Shown here in pieces: positions 1-5,960 of a stretch of DNA of 14,482 nt; the first letter of the stretch is position 1; each line of letters starts with the position of its first letter. Made by a program: the position numbers and the translations under genes. Source of the stretch: an uncultured Eubacteriales bacterium (GTDB taxonomy: Bacteria; Bacillota; Clostridia; Oscillospirales; QAKW01); NCBI GenBank assembly GCA_902492505.1, contig CABULU010000045.1, positions 1 to 14,482 on the forward strand, in the 5' to 3' direction. Below the pieces are notes generated by a model. The model did no database searches and was not told the origin of the DNA. It saw nothing but the letters and a program-made list of their open reading frames with translations.

Positions 1-124
1 CCGAGCACAGCACAAGTGCCAGCGCAACCGCAGCAACACGGACCAGCCACGATTTCCACCATATTAGTCCGTCGCGCTTGGATATGCGAATAAGCGGCTC
101 AGAATGTTTGGTTTTATCACTCAT
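1..124 (-). CDS. ABC transporter permease, N-terminus only (nucleoside/BMP type)
   Basis: Only the first 41 codons lie in the window; the gene continues past the left edge. The ATG at 124-122 lies inside the end of the ATPase gene, sharing 8 bases (ATGAGTGA), which suggests translational coupling. The visible protein starts MSDKTKHSEPLIRISKRDG, a short charged cytoplasmic tail. It then enters a hydrophobic stretch (WLVRVAAVALALVLCS) typical of a first membrane segment. Sequence alone does not name the family. The assignment as the first of the usual two membrane subunits rests on its place directly after a BMP-type lipoprotein and a double-domain ATPase, an order known for PnrA/NupNOPQ-like nucleoside importers. 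Confidence 0.75.
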   Translation of the reverse strand, partial: MSDKTKHSEPLIRISKRDGLIWWKSWLVRVAAVALALVLCS

Positions 125-1652
125 CTATCTGTCCTCCGTCCGTTTTTGTCATTAGCAGACCGATTTCTTCCTTAGTTGTACGCCGGGCGTCCACAATACC
201 CGTAATTCTTCCGCCGCCGATGACCATGATGCGGTCGCAGAGCTCGATAAGCACATCCAAATCCTCTCCGACAAAAATAGCCGCCACTCCGTTTTCTTTC
301 TGCTCGGTCAGCAGGTTATAAATCGTATATGACGAGTTTATATCCAATCCGCGCACGGGATATGCAGCCATGAGCACAGTGGGCGCCGCGGCGATTTCTC
401 GCCCGACAAGCACCTTCTGCACATTGCCGCCCGACAGACGGCGCACCGGGGTAGACGTGCCGGGAGTTACTACCTTGAGCTGGTCGATTATCCTGTCGGC
501 AAGCTCGCGCGGCTCACGCCGTTCCAAAAACACGCTTTTACCTCGGCGGTAGCTCCTGAGCATCATATTGTCTACAATATCCATATTGCCGACAAGACCC
601 ATACCCAGTCTGTCCTCCGGGACAAAGGAAAGGCGCACACCGAGGTCACGTATCTGTATAGGCGTTTTGTCCCTCAGATTGTCCGCCGTGCCGGTTTTGG
701 GATTGTTATAAATTATCTGACCGCTGTCGATATGCTGAAGACCCGCTATCGCCTCCAAAAGCTCGCGCTGTCCGCTGCCGGCGATACCCGCAATTCCAAG
801 GATTTCACCCGCGCGAGCGGTGAAGCTGATATTGTCAAGCAGCGTTACCCCCTCACGGCTGAGACAGCGTATATTGCTGACCACAAGTCTGTCAGAGGTA
901 TTTTTAGGCTCGCTGCGCGCAATGTTAAGACTTATTTTTTTCCCGACCATCATCTCGGTAAGCTCAGTCTCATTGGTTTTTGAGGTTTCCAACGTCCCGA
1001 CATACTCGCCGCGGCGCAAAACCGATACACGGTCGGACACGGACAGCACCTCGTGCAGCTTATGCGTAATTATAATAATGGCCTTTCCGTCGTCGCGCAT
1101 ACGTCGGATTACCGCAAAAAGCTTCTGCGTCTCCTGCGGAGTAAGCACCGCCGTCGGCTCGTCAAGGATAAGGATATCCGCGCCGCGGTACAAAACCTTG
1201 ATTATCTCCACCGTTTGCTTTTCGGAAACGGACATCTGGTAAACTTTCTTTCGTGGATCGATATCAAAACCGTATTTTTCACTTATCTGCGCCACACGCT
1301 GTGACACCTCGTTAATATTGAATTTCCGATTGTCATTCAGACCCAAAACTATATTTTCCGCCGCAGAAAACACATCCACCAGCTTAAAATGCTGATGTAT
1401 CATGCCGATTTTATAGTCGTAAGCGTCACGGGGAGAGGCAATAACCGCCTCCTTGCCGTTTATGAAAATCTGACCCTCATCGGGATGATAAATTCCCGAA
1501 ATCATATTCATCAGCGTTGTTTTCCCGCTGCCGTTTTCACCCAGCAGCGAAAGTATTTCGCCGTGCGCCACGGAAAGATTTACGTTATTGTTGGCAATAA
1601 CACTTCCAAAGCGCTTTGTTATGCCCTTAAGTTCAATAGCCGCACTGCCCAT
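117..1652 (-). CDS. Double-domain ABC transporter ATPase, nucleoside/sugar importer type
   Basis: Cytoplasmic ATPase of about 511 residues that would power the importer formed with the preceding lipoprotein and the following permease. It has two fused nucleotide-binding domains, the standard layout and length for the RbsA/NupA (YufO) family. Domain 1 has Walker A GENGSGKTT at about residues 38-46, a divergent signature (MSVSEKQ), Walker B LILDEP and a switch histidine (IIITHKLHE). Domain 2 has a degenerate P-loop (GIAGSGQREL, Lys replaced by Gln), an intact signature LSGGNVQKV, and LMAAYPVRGLDI where the Walker B Glu would be. ATP hydrolysis is therefore probably asymmetric, as is common in this family. 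A GTG at 1655 is immediately followed by ATG at 1652; I prefer ATG because GGAGGT at 1664-1659 is 6 bases from it but only 3 from the GTG. Purine nucleoside or base specificity is inferred from the xpt neighbour. Confidence 0.93.
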   Translation of the reverse strand: MGSAAIELKGITKRFGSVIANNNVNLSVAHGEILSLLGENGSGKTTLMNMISGIYHPDEGQIFINGKEAVIASPRDAYDYKIGMIHQHFKLVDVFSAAENIVLGLNDNRKFNINEVSQRVAQISEKYGFDIDPRKKVYQMSVSEKQTVEIIKVLYRGADILILDEPTAVLTPQETQKLFAVIRRMRDDGKAIIIITHKLHEVLSVSDRVSVLRRGEYVGTLETSKTNETELTEMMVGKKISLNIARSEPKNTSDRLVVSNIRCLSREGVTLLDNISFTARAGEILGIAGIAGSGQRELLEAIAGLQHIDSGQIIYNNPKTGTADNLRDKTPIQIRDLGVRLSFVPEDRLGMGLVGNMDIVDNMMLRSYRRGKSVFLERREPRELADRIIDQLKVVTPGTSTPVRRLSGGNVQKVLVGREIAAAPTVLMAAYPVRGLDINSSYTIYNLLTEQKENGVAAIFVGEDLDVLIELCDRIMVIGGGRITGIVDARRTTKEEIGLLMTKTDGGQIDE

Positions 1653-1730
1653 CACTTTACCTCCGTTTGGTTTTCAAAGCAAAAAACCGCTTTGATTTTC
1701 TGTTTTCAAAATCAAATTATAAAAGACTTT

Positions 1731-1758
1731 AAGGCGGAGCGTTGCTGCGCTCCGCCTT
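1731..1758 (-). terminator. Intercistronic hairpin between the BMP lipoprotein and ATPase genes
   Basis: A perfect 10-bp GC-rich stem (AAGGCGGAGC with GCTCCGCCTT) encloses an 8-base loop. On the minus transcript it starts 15 bases after the lipoprotein stop codon and is followed by AAAGTCTTTTATAA, a weak and interrupted U tract. It can act as a partial terminator or as a 3' stabiliser. Either would make the binding protein more abundant than the ATPase and permease encoded downstream, which is usual for ABC importers. The stem is seen directly; the role is inferred. Confidence 0.6.
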
Positions 1759-1773
1759 ATATTACGGATTTTA

Positions 1774-2982
1774 TTATTTGGCGGTAATACCGTCGATATA
1801 TTTGAGATCGAAGTAGGGAGCCGCACGCTTTGTTGACTCACTGAAAGCACCGTTTTCTACAACCTCTGTATCGGGTGTAAACGCATCGTCATAGTCAACG
1901 TCCGCCATGTAGGAGGTGAGCTCTTTACCCTGGTATGTAAACGTCTTGGTATCAAATACCTTGAGTGTACCGTCGATAATCTTTGCCTTTGCAGCGTCAA
2001 TCGCCTCCTGTGTACCGGGAGCGGCAACAGCGCTGTTTAGCTCTGTCAGAGCAACTGCGCCATCCTTGATGCCGGGGCAGTAATCGTCGGGGATTTCCGT
2101 GCCGTCTTTTGCAGCTTTTATAATAAGCTCCATATAGGGCTGCCAGTTAATTGTGGAAGAGATAAGCGCCGTGTTGGGAGCCATATCGATTGTGCTGATA
2201 TTATAAGCTACATTAGGAACGCCGTTTTCCTCGCAAGCCTTGGGAGCGCCCTCGGAATCGGCATGCTGGCTTATAAGAACGCAGCCGCCGTCAATAAGCG
2301 ATTTTGCCGCCTCTTTTTCAAGAGCAATATCAAACCATGAGTTTGTGTACTTAACGTCCATCGTAGCGCTCTCGCAAACGCTTCTTGCGCCGAGATAGAA
2401 GGAAGTCATGCCGGAAACAACTTCAGCGTAGTCGAAGGCGCCGACGTAACCGATTTTTGCCTCTTCCGCTTTGATTTTTCCTTCCTCAATCATTTGGTTG
2501 AGCTTCATTCCTGCGGCAATACCCGCAAGATATCTGCCTTCGTATATGGCGGCAAACGCATTGTGGAAGTTATCAAGCTTTTCGGTATGCGCTCTGTTTC
2601 CGCTGGCATGGCAGAACTGAACGTCGGTGAACTCCTTGGCAGCCTGAATCATGTATGTTTCATGACCGAAGCTGTCGGCAAAAACAAGATCGCAGCCCTC
2701 GTCAACAAGCTCTGCCGCCGCATTGTAGCAGTCGTCAGATTCGGGAATGCCGGTCTTAAAAAGCACCTGCTCGGTTGTAAGACCGCACGCCTTGGCTGCC
2801 GCATTTGCGGCGTCCATAAAGTTTTTGTCATAGGTCGAATTCTCATCGTGCAGGAAAATAAAACCGACCTTAAAATCGGAGTCATTCTCCTCGCCCGAAG
2901 GCGTCGACGGCTCGCTTGCACAACCTGCAAGAAGACCGAGAGACATGACAAGAATAAGCGCAATGGATAAGAACTTTTTCAT
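1774..2982 (-). CDS. BMP/PnrA-family substrate-binding lipoprotein
   Basis: Extracytoplasmic binding lipoprotein of 402 residues that would capture the substrate and deliver it to the membrane subunits. The N-terminus is a classical lipoprotein signal: MKK, a hydrophobic core, then LLAGC with Cys21 as the lipidation site, followed by a polar acidic linker (SEPSTPSGEENDSD). The mature part begins KVGFIFLHDENSTYDKNFM and later contains KYTNSWFDIALEKEAA and a VLISQHADSEG segment, characteristic of the Bmp/Med family that includes Treponema PnrA. Members bind purine nucleosides, sometimes other compounds. It is somewhat longer than the usual 340-360 residues, with extra sequence at the C-terminus. 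GGAGG lies about 8 bases before the ATG. The gene follows xpt after a 60-bp gap with no terminator, so the two are probably co-transcribed. The exact ligand cannot be read from the sequence. Confidence 0.93.
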   Translation of the reverse strand: MKKFLSIALILVMSLGLLAGCASEPSTPSGEENDSDFKVGFIFLHDENSTYDKNFMDAANAAAKACGLTTEQVLFKTGIPESDDCYNAAAELVDEGCDLVFADSFGHETYMIQAAKEFTDVQFCHASGNRAHTEKLDNFHNAFAAIYEGRYLAGIAAGMKLNQMIEEGKIKAEEAKIGYVGAFDYAEVVSGMTSFYLGARSVCESATMDVKYTNSWFDIALEKEAAKSLIDGGCVLISQHADSEGAPKACEENGVPNVAYNISTIDMAPNTALISSTINWQPYMELIIKAAKDGTEIPDDYCPGIKDGAVALTELNSAVAAPGTQEAIDAAKAKIIDGTLKVFDTKTFTYQGKELTSYMADVDYDDAFTPDTEVVENGAFSESTKRAAPYFDLKYIDGITAK

Positions 2983-3042
2983 TTTGTTGTCCTCCGTTTT
3001 TTTATCCGTTTTTATATGTAAATAAATTACACACCCACATTA

Positions 3043-3615
3043 TCATCTTCGAAACCTTATCGTTCCGCCGTCGATACTGTCGATAATCGCAAGCGATTCC
3101 ACACGTATACCCTGCTCACGCAGTCTGTCGCCGCCGTGCTGAAAGCCCTTTTCAACGGCAATGGCGCACCCGGCAAGCCGCGCGCCCGACTGTGACACAA
3201 TATCTATAAGACTGTTCAGCGCCTGGCCGTTTGCAAGAAAATCGTCCACCAGCAGCACACAGTCGTCTCTTGTAAGATATTTCTTTTCAACTACCATATT
3301 ATAATCGGTATTATGGGTATAGGAATGTGTCCGAGCCGACAACATATCACCCGACAGGTTGCTTGTACCGTGCTTTTTGGCAAACAGAACAGGAACGCCC
3401 ATCACTGCGGCAAACGCCGTTGCAATGGCTATTCCCGACGCCTCGACCGTAAGTATTTTAGTAACGCCTGCGTCAGAAAACAGGCGATTTACTTCCCTGC
3501 CCATTTCAAGCAGCAGTGACACATCAATCTGATGATTCAAAAAGCTGCCGACCTTTACGACGTTTCCGGGCAGAACCTCACCCTCACTCAATATTCTTCT
3601 TTCAAGAAGCTCCAC
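3043..3615 (-). CDS. xpt: Xanthine phosphoribosyltransferase
   Basis: Cytoplasmic salvage enzyme that converts xanthine and PRPP to XMP and pyrophosphate, feeding GMP synthesis. The 190 residues match the usual Xpt length. The N-terminus (LLERRILSEGEVLPGN..KVGSFLNHQID) and the middle (TVEASGIAIA) are Xpt hallmarks. The PRPP-binding loop is VLLVDDFLANGQAL, the type I phosphoribosyltransferase motif with two acidic residues and the small residues after them. A flexible-loop region with NLSGDMLSARTHSYT is also present. Translation starts at GTG 3615, with GGAGG 6 bases upstream; the overlapping GTG two bases earlier is out of frame. It is first in an operon with a BMP-type importer, which suggests that the imported purine is its substrate or a precursor. 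Its leader carries a terminator-like hairpin. Confidence 0.95.
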   Translation of the reverse strand: MELLERRILSEGEVLPGNVVKVGSFLNHQIDVSLLLEMGREVNRLFSDAGVTKILTVEASGIAIATAFAAVMGVPVLFAKKHGTSNLSGDMLSARTHSYTHNTDYNMVVEKKYLTRDDCVLLVDDFLANGQALNSLIDIVSQSGARLAGCAIAVEKGFQHGGDRLREQGIRVESLAIIDSIDGGTIRFRR

Positions 3616-3653
3616 ACCGTACCTCCGAAAAGGACAGAAACAACATGCGGCAG

Positions 3654-3732
3654 TATCGAAAATAAAAAAACAGACTGATAAAAGTCCGCTTTCGCTCGCT
3701 GTTTTTCTGATATTTATTTAATAATTTCGATA
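3654..3732 (-). promoter_or_regulatory. Structured xpt leader RNA (candidate attenuator or riboswitch)
   Basis: Between the promoter and xpt the minus transcript can form several helices. An outer 8-bp pairing joins TATCGAAA (3732-3725) with TTTCGATA (3661-3654). Inside it, AAAAACAG (3706-3699) can pair with CTGTTTTT (3673-3666). That pairing competes with the terminator hairpin at 3688-3671, because both use the CTG before the U tract. Mutually exclusive helices around a U run are the mark of transcription attenuation. The conserved loop sequences of the guanine riboswitch, which often controls xpt in Firmicutes, are not visible. The pairings are seen; the regulatory role is inferred. Confidence 0.5.
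3664..3688 (-). terminator. Intrinsic terminator-like hairpin in the xpt leader
   Basis: CGGACT-TTTATC-AGTCTG on the minus strand forms a 6-bp stem (one G-U pair), directly followed by a run of Us. It lies about 50 bases from the predicted transcription start and 50 bases before the GTG of xpt. It is therefore an early conditional stop and not a 3' end of another gene. The short stem means modest strength. Confidence 0.55.
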
Positions 3733-3745
3733 ATATTTCACGTAA

Positions 3746-3774
3746 ATATTAACACACCGTAAACTTACTGTCAA
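3746..3774 (-). promoter_or_regulatory. Sigma-A promoter of the xpt-BMP transporter operon
   Basis: On the minus strand TTGACA (3774-3769) is followed by a 17-base spacer and TAATAT (3751-3746). The -35 is a perfect consensus and the -10 is one base off. Transcription would begin near 3739, leaving a leader of about 120 bases before the xpt GTG. Such a strong core promoter fits control by attenuation after initiation. Confidence 0.8.
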
Positions 3775-3836
3775 TAAACAATAATTATTTTGTCGAAAAA
3801 CACAATTTTAAGATTATTTACACCGATATTGTACAC

Positions 3837-3854
3837 AATACATACAAATGTATT
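3837..3854. promoter_or_regulatory. Inverted repeat upstream of ldhA
   Basis: AATACAT-ACAA-ATGTATT is a 7-bp inverted repeat with a 4-base spacer. It lies just before the AGGAG ribosome site (3861-3865) of the lactate dehydrogenase gene. It does not match the Rex redox-repressor consensus. A weak -35-like TTTACA followed 16 bases later by TACATA lies in the same stretch, so the repeat could be an operator. AT-rich sequence makes chance repeats likely, so the support is modest. Confidence 0.3.
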
Positions 3855-3872
3855 TTTAACAGGAGTATTGAT

Positions 3873-4907
3873 ATGTATAAATTTGCTTTTTTCGACGCAC
3901 GGCCGTATGACAAACACGGCTTTGACCTGTACGGCAGAAAGAACTGCATTGTATTCAAATATCTTGAAACAAAGCTGAACATTGACACGGTGGAGCTTGC
4001 GCACGGATACGACGGTATTTGTGTATTCGTAAACGACGACTTAAATGCGCAGGTTATCGACAAGCTTTATGAATACGGGATTAAGATAATCGCTTTGCGC
4101 TGTGCGGGCTTTAACAATGTAGACGTAAAAGCGGCGTACAAAAAGATTCACATTCTGCGGGTGCCGGCATATTCGCCATACGCCGTGGCGGAGCATGCCA
4201 TCGCAATGCTGCTGACCTCCATACGCAGAATTCACAAGGCTTACAACCGCACGCGGGAATTCAACTTTTCTCTCAACGGTCTTACAGGCTTTGACCTTCA
4301 CGGAAAAACGATGGGAGTTATCGGCACGGGCAAAATCGGAAAAATTTTTATAGACATATGCCGCGGCTTTCGCATGAACGTCATAGCCTACGACCTGTAC
4401 CCCGACAACGCATCGGATATCAATTACGTCGAGCTTAACGAGCTTTTTGCCAAAAGCGATATAATCTCCCTGCACTGCCCGCTGACAAATGAAACCGACC
4501 ATATAATAAACGCGGAAAGTATTGCCAAAATGAAAAAGGGAGTCGTAATCATTAACACCTCCCGCGGCGGACTTATTGAAACAGAAGCGCTTATAGATGC
4601 AATAAAAGCAAAAGTGATAAGCGCCGCATGTCTTGACGTTTATGAGGAAGAATCGGACATATTTTTCGAGGATAATTCCGGGCATATCATGCAGGATGAC
4701 AATCTTGCACGTCTGCTTTCCATGCCCAACGTGCTTATAACCTCACACCAAGCATACCTGACCGAAGACGCGCTGGAGAACATTGCGCAGGTTACGACGC
4801 AGAATATATCAGACTTTTTTGAGGGGAAAGAACTTAAAAACGAAATCTGCTATCACTGCGATAAAAAGCCTCAGTGTCAAAAGAAAAGGGCGGGACGCTG
4901 TTTCTAA
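3873..4907 (+). CDS. ldhA: D-lactate dehydrogenase with a cysteine-rich C-terminal tail
   Basis: NADH-dependent enzyme that reduces pyruvate to D-lactate, a fermentative step that regenerates NAD+. The 344 residues align closely in pattern with E. coli LdhA. They include the ALRCAGFNNVD segment, RVPAYSPYAVAEHAIAMLL, NFSLNGLTGFDLHGKTMGV, the Rossmann motif GVIGTGKIG near residue 150, and the catalytic triad: Arg in NTSRGGLIE, Glu in DVYEEE, His in ITSHQAYLT. FFEDNS.HIMQDD also matches. The family normally stops soon after the equivalent of LKNE. Here about 18 more residues follow, with four cysteines spaced C-x2-C-x5-C-x7-C and several lysines and arginines (ICYHCDKKPQCQ). AGGAG is 7 bases before the ATG. 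It is monocistronic and divergent from the xpt operon. Enzyme identity is strong; the role of the tail is unknown. Confidence 0.93.
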   Translation: MYKFAFFDARPYDKHGFDLYGRKNCIVFKYLETKLNIDTVELAHGYDGICVFVNDDLNAQVIDKLYEYGIKIIALRCAGFNNVDVKAAYKKIHILRVPAYSPYAVAEHAIAMLLTSIRRIHKAYNRTREFNFSLNGLTGFDLHGKTMGVIGTGKIGKIFIDICRGFRMNVIAYDLYPDNASDINYVELNELFAKSDIISLHCPLTNETDHIINAESIAKMKKGVVIINTSRGGLIETEALIDAIKAKVISAACLDVYEEESDIFFEDNSGHIMQDDNLARLLSMPNVLITSHQAYLTEDALENIAQVTTQNISDFFEGKELKNEICYHCDKKPQCQKKRAGRCF

Positions 4908-4972
4908 CGCTCGGTTTTCAAATAAAAACGAAATTTAAAGTCACCTTTTCGGTTTTCGCATAGAATGTAATG

Positions 4973-4992
4973 TATCCCGAACACGCGGGATA
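4973..4992 (+). promoter_or_regulatory. Hairpin in the leader of the cysteine-rich protein gene
   Basis: TATCCCG-AACACG-CGGGATA forms a 7-bp stem with a 6-base loop. It ends 10 bases before the GGAAGGA ribosome site of the following gene. No U run follows, so it is a poor terminator for ldhA. A leader hairpin affecting translation or RNA stability is more likely. Confidence 0.3.
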
Positions 4993-5017
4993 AATTAAAT
5001 TCGGAAGGATAAAAACC

Positions 5018-5332
5018 ATGGAATACAAAAATGACCTGCTCGATCTCAGACCCGAGCGCCCGGAAAGACCCTGCGGCTGTGAACACGGCTGCGAAAGAGA
5101 AACCAAAGTTCATACCAACGTTAAAGTTCCCGTTGAGTTTGAGCCTACGGCAAAAGTGGGCGAAGTTGAAGTTGAGTGCTGCGGTGATCCCGAAGTTAAG
5201 TGCGAATGCACACACGAAGGTACAATTAAAGTTGTAATCGCTCAGAATCTCTTCATAAAAGTTCCAGTTTGCTACGATGTTAAAGTAAAAACCGGTAAAA
5301 GCCATGTAGATTGCCGGGACTGCGGAATGTAA
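5018..5332 (+). CDS. Small cysteine-rich protein, function unknown
   Basis: I do not recognise the family. The 104-residue protein has ten cysteines arranged as PCGCEHGC (19, 21, 25), ECC (54, 55), KCEC (62, 64), one alone (85), and DCRDC (99, 102). Most of the rest is alternating Val with Lys or Glu (KVPVEFEP, GEVEVE, TIKVVIAQ, FIKVPVCYDVKVK), which suggests beta strands. There is no signal peptide or membrane segment. The CxC and CxxC pairs could bind metal or form disulfides; a spore-coat or other envelope-associated role is also possible, but nothing in the sequence proves either. A GGAAGGA ribosome site (5003-5009) sits 8 bases before the ATG and a strong terminator follows the stop, so this is almost certainly a real single gene. 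Confidence 0.85.
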   Translation: MEYKNDLLDLRPERPERPCGCEHGCERETKVHTNVKVPVEFEPTAKVGEVEVECCGDPEVKCECTHEGTIKVVIAQNLFIKVPVCYDVKVKTGKSHVDCRDCGM

Positions 5333-5333
5333 A

Positions 5334-5364
5334 AAAAAGGCGGTACGTTTCGTACCGCTTTTTT
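5334..5364. terminator. Bidirectional terminator between convergent genes
   Basis: CGGTACG-TTT-CGTACCG is a 7-bp perfect stem. It is extended by a G-C pair and then by an A run on the left facing a T run on the right. U tracts therefore follow the hairpin in both directions. It starts right after the stop of the cysteine-rich gene and 7 bases from the end of the minus-strand gene at 5371, serving both. Confidence 0.9.
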
Positions 5365-5370
5365 ACATAT

Positions 5371-5805
5371 TTATAGATATCGGCTCATTTCCTGCGTCAT
5401 GCGCTCTTCAAGATTAATAAGCCGCTTTGCTATACCGCGGGCACCGCTGTCCGCTTCACTGTATTCATTTAGATATTTATTCAGATTTTTAATTCCCATA
5501 TTACATCCGTCGGTCATGATATTTGCTATTGTTTTATCTGACTCATCCATAGCCATTTGCATATTTGTCTTAATCCAGGACATGCCCTTTGCCATAACGC
5601 TCGGTTCCTTTATATCCGCACCCATTTTTACAAGCTCCGTCTCGGTTTCACCCTTGAGCGTCTCGTGCTCCGATTTGAACTCGCACAGCTTCTGGCGCAT
5701 CTTATCACTCTTTGCGCCTCCCATCACCTCGTCTATGGCGGTGACCCCCATTTTGATACCCGCGTCGCACTCGCACAGCAGCTTTATCGTATCATTATTG
5801 TTCAT
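5371..5805 (-). CDS. Conserved all-helical protein (ferritin-like bundle suspected)
   Basis: A 144-residue cytoplasmic protein without signal peptide or membrane segment. The sequence is rich in Lys, Glu, Met and Ala and reads as four to five amphipathic helices. Noticeable segments are LLCECDAGIKMGVTAIDEV near the start, EFKSEHETLKGETETELVKMG, an AKGMSWIKTNMQMAM helix, and DGCNMGIKNLNKYLNEY. There are four cysteines (two as CEC at 11 and 13) and many methionines. The pattern resembles small clostridial four-helix proteins of the DUF2383/ferritin-like type. I cannot identify the E-x-x-H iron ligands with confidence (SEHETL is one candidate), so no enzymatic role is assigned. GGAGG lies 8 bases before the ATG. 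It is transcribed alone, convergent with the cysteine-rich gene and divergent from the glycohydrolase. Confidence 0.85.
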   Translation of the reverse strand: MNNNDTIKLLCECDAGIKMGVTAIDEVMGGAKSDKMRQKLCEFKSEHETLKGETETELVKMGADIKEPSVMAKGMSWIKTNMQMAMDESDKTIANIMTDGCNMGIKNLNKYLNEYSEADSGARGIAKRLINLEERMTQEMSRYL

Positions 5806-5880
5806 TTTTTGTCCTCCTTAATATTTGTACAAAGTTTACCCGTATTTTTTAAAAATATCACAAAGACAACAAAAAAGCAC

Positions 5881-5899
5881 CTGTTTTTCGTCAAAACAG
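5881..5899. other. Short hairpin in the divergent intergenic region
   Basis: CTGTTTT-TCGTC-AAAACAG is a 7-bp inverted repeat just upstream of the glycohydrolase -35 box. It lies between two divergent starts, so it is not a gene-end terminator; a minor operator is possible. AT-rich arms make chance occurrence plausible. Confidence 0.3.
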
Positions 5900-5903
5900 T
5901 ACC

Positions 5904-5932
5904 TTGTTTTGCATTAAAAGCTCTTCTATAAT
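5904..5932 (+). promoter_or_regulatory. Sigma-A promoter of the ADP-ribosylglycohydrolase-family gene
   Basis: TTGTTT (5904-5909), a 17-base spacer and a perfect TATAAT (5927-5932). Transcription would begin near 5939, leaving a leader of about 20 bases that holds the AAAGGAGG ribosome site. Confidence 0.75.
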
Positions 5933-5960
5933 ATGACTATCAGGCAAAGGAGGATTTACC

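Noticed and set aside
3616..3740. Guanine riboswitch before xpt
   Set aside because: The conserved loop and junction sequences of the purine aptamer are not visible on the minus strand, and too few bases separate the promoter from the hairpin.
3837..3854. Rex binding site controlling ldhA
   Set aside because: The repeat AATACAT-ACAA-ATGTATT does not fit the Rex consensus of TTGTGA-type half sites.
4041..4685. 214-codon antisense frame
   Set aside because: It lies entirely within ldhA, whose motifs are unambiguous, and has no recognisable domain or ribosome site.
4904..5305. Long minus-strand reading frame rich in Phe and Asn
   Set aside because: It is the mirror of the cysteine-rich gene, which has a ribosome site and terminator; the antisense frame has neither and looks like low-quality protein.
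5881..5899. Terminator between 5805 and 5961
   Set aside because: The flanking genes are divergent, so no transcript should end here, and the AT-rich stem is weak.
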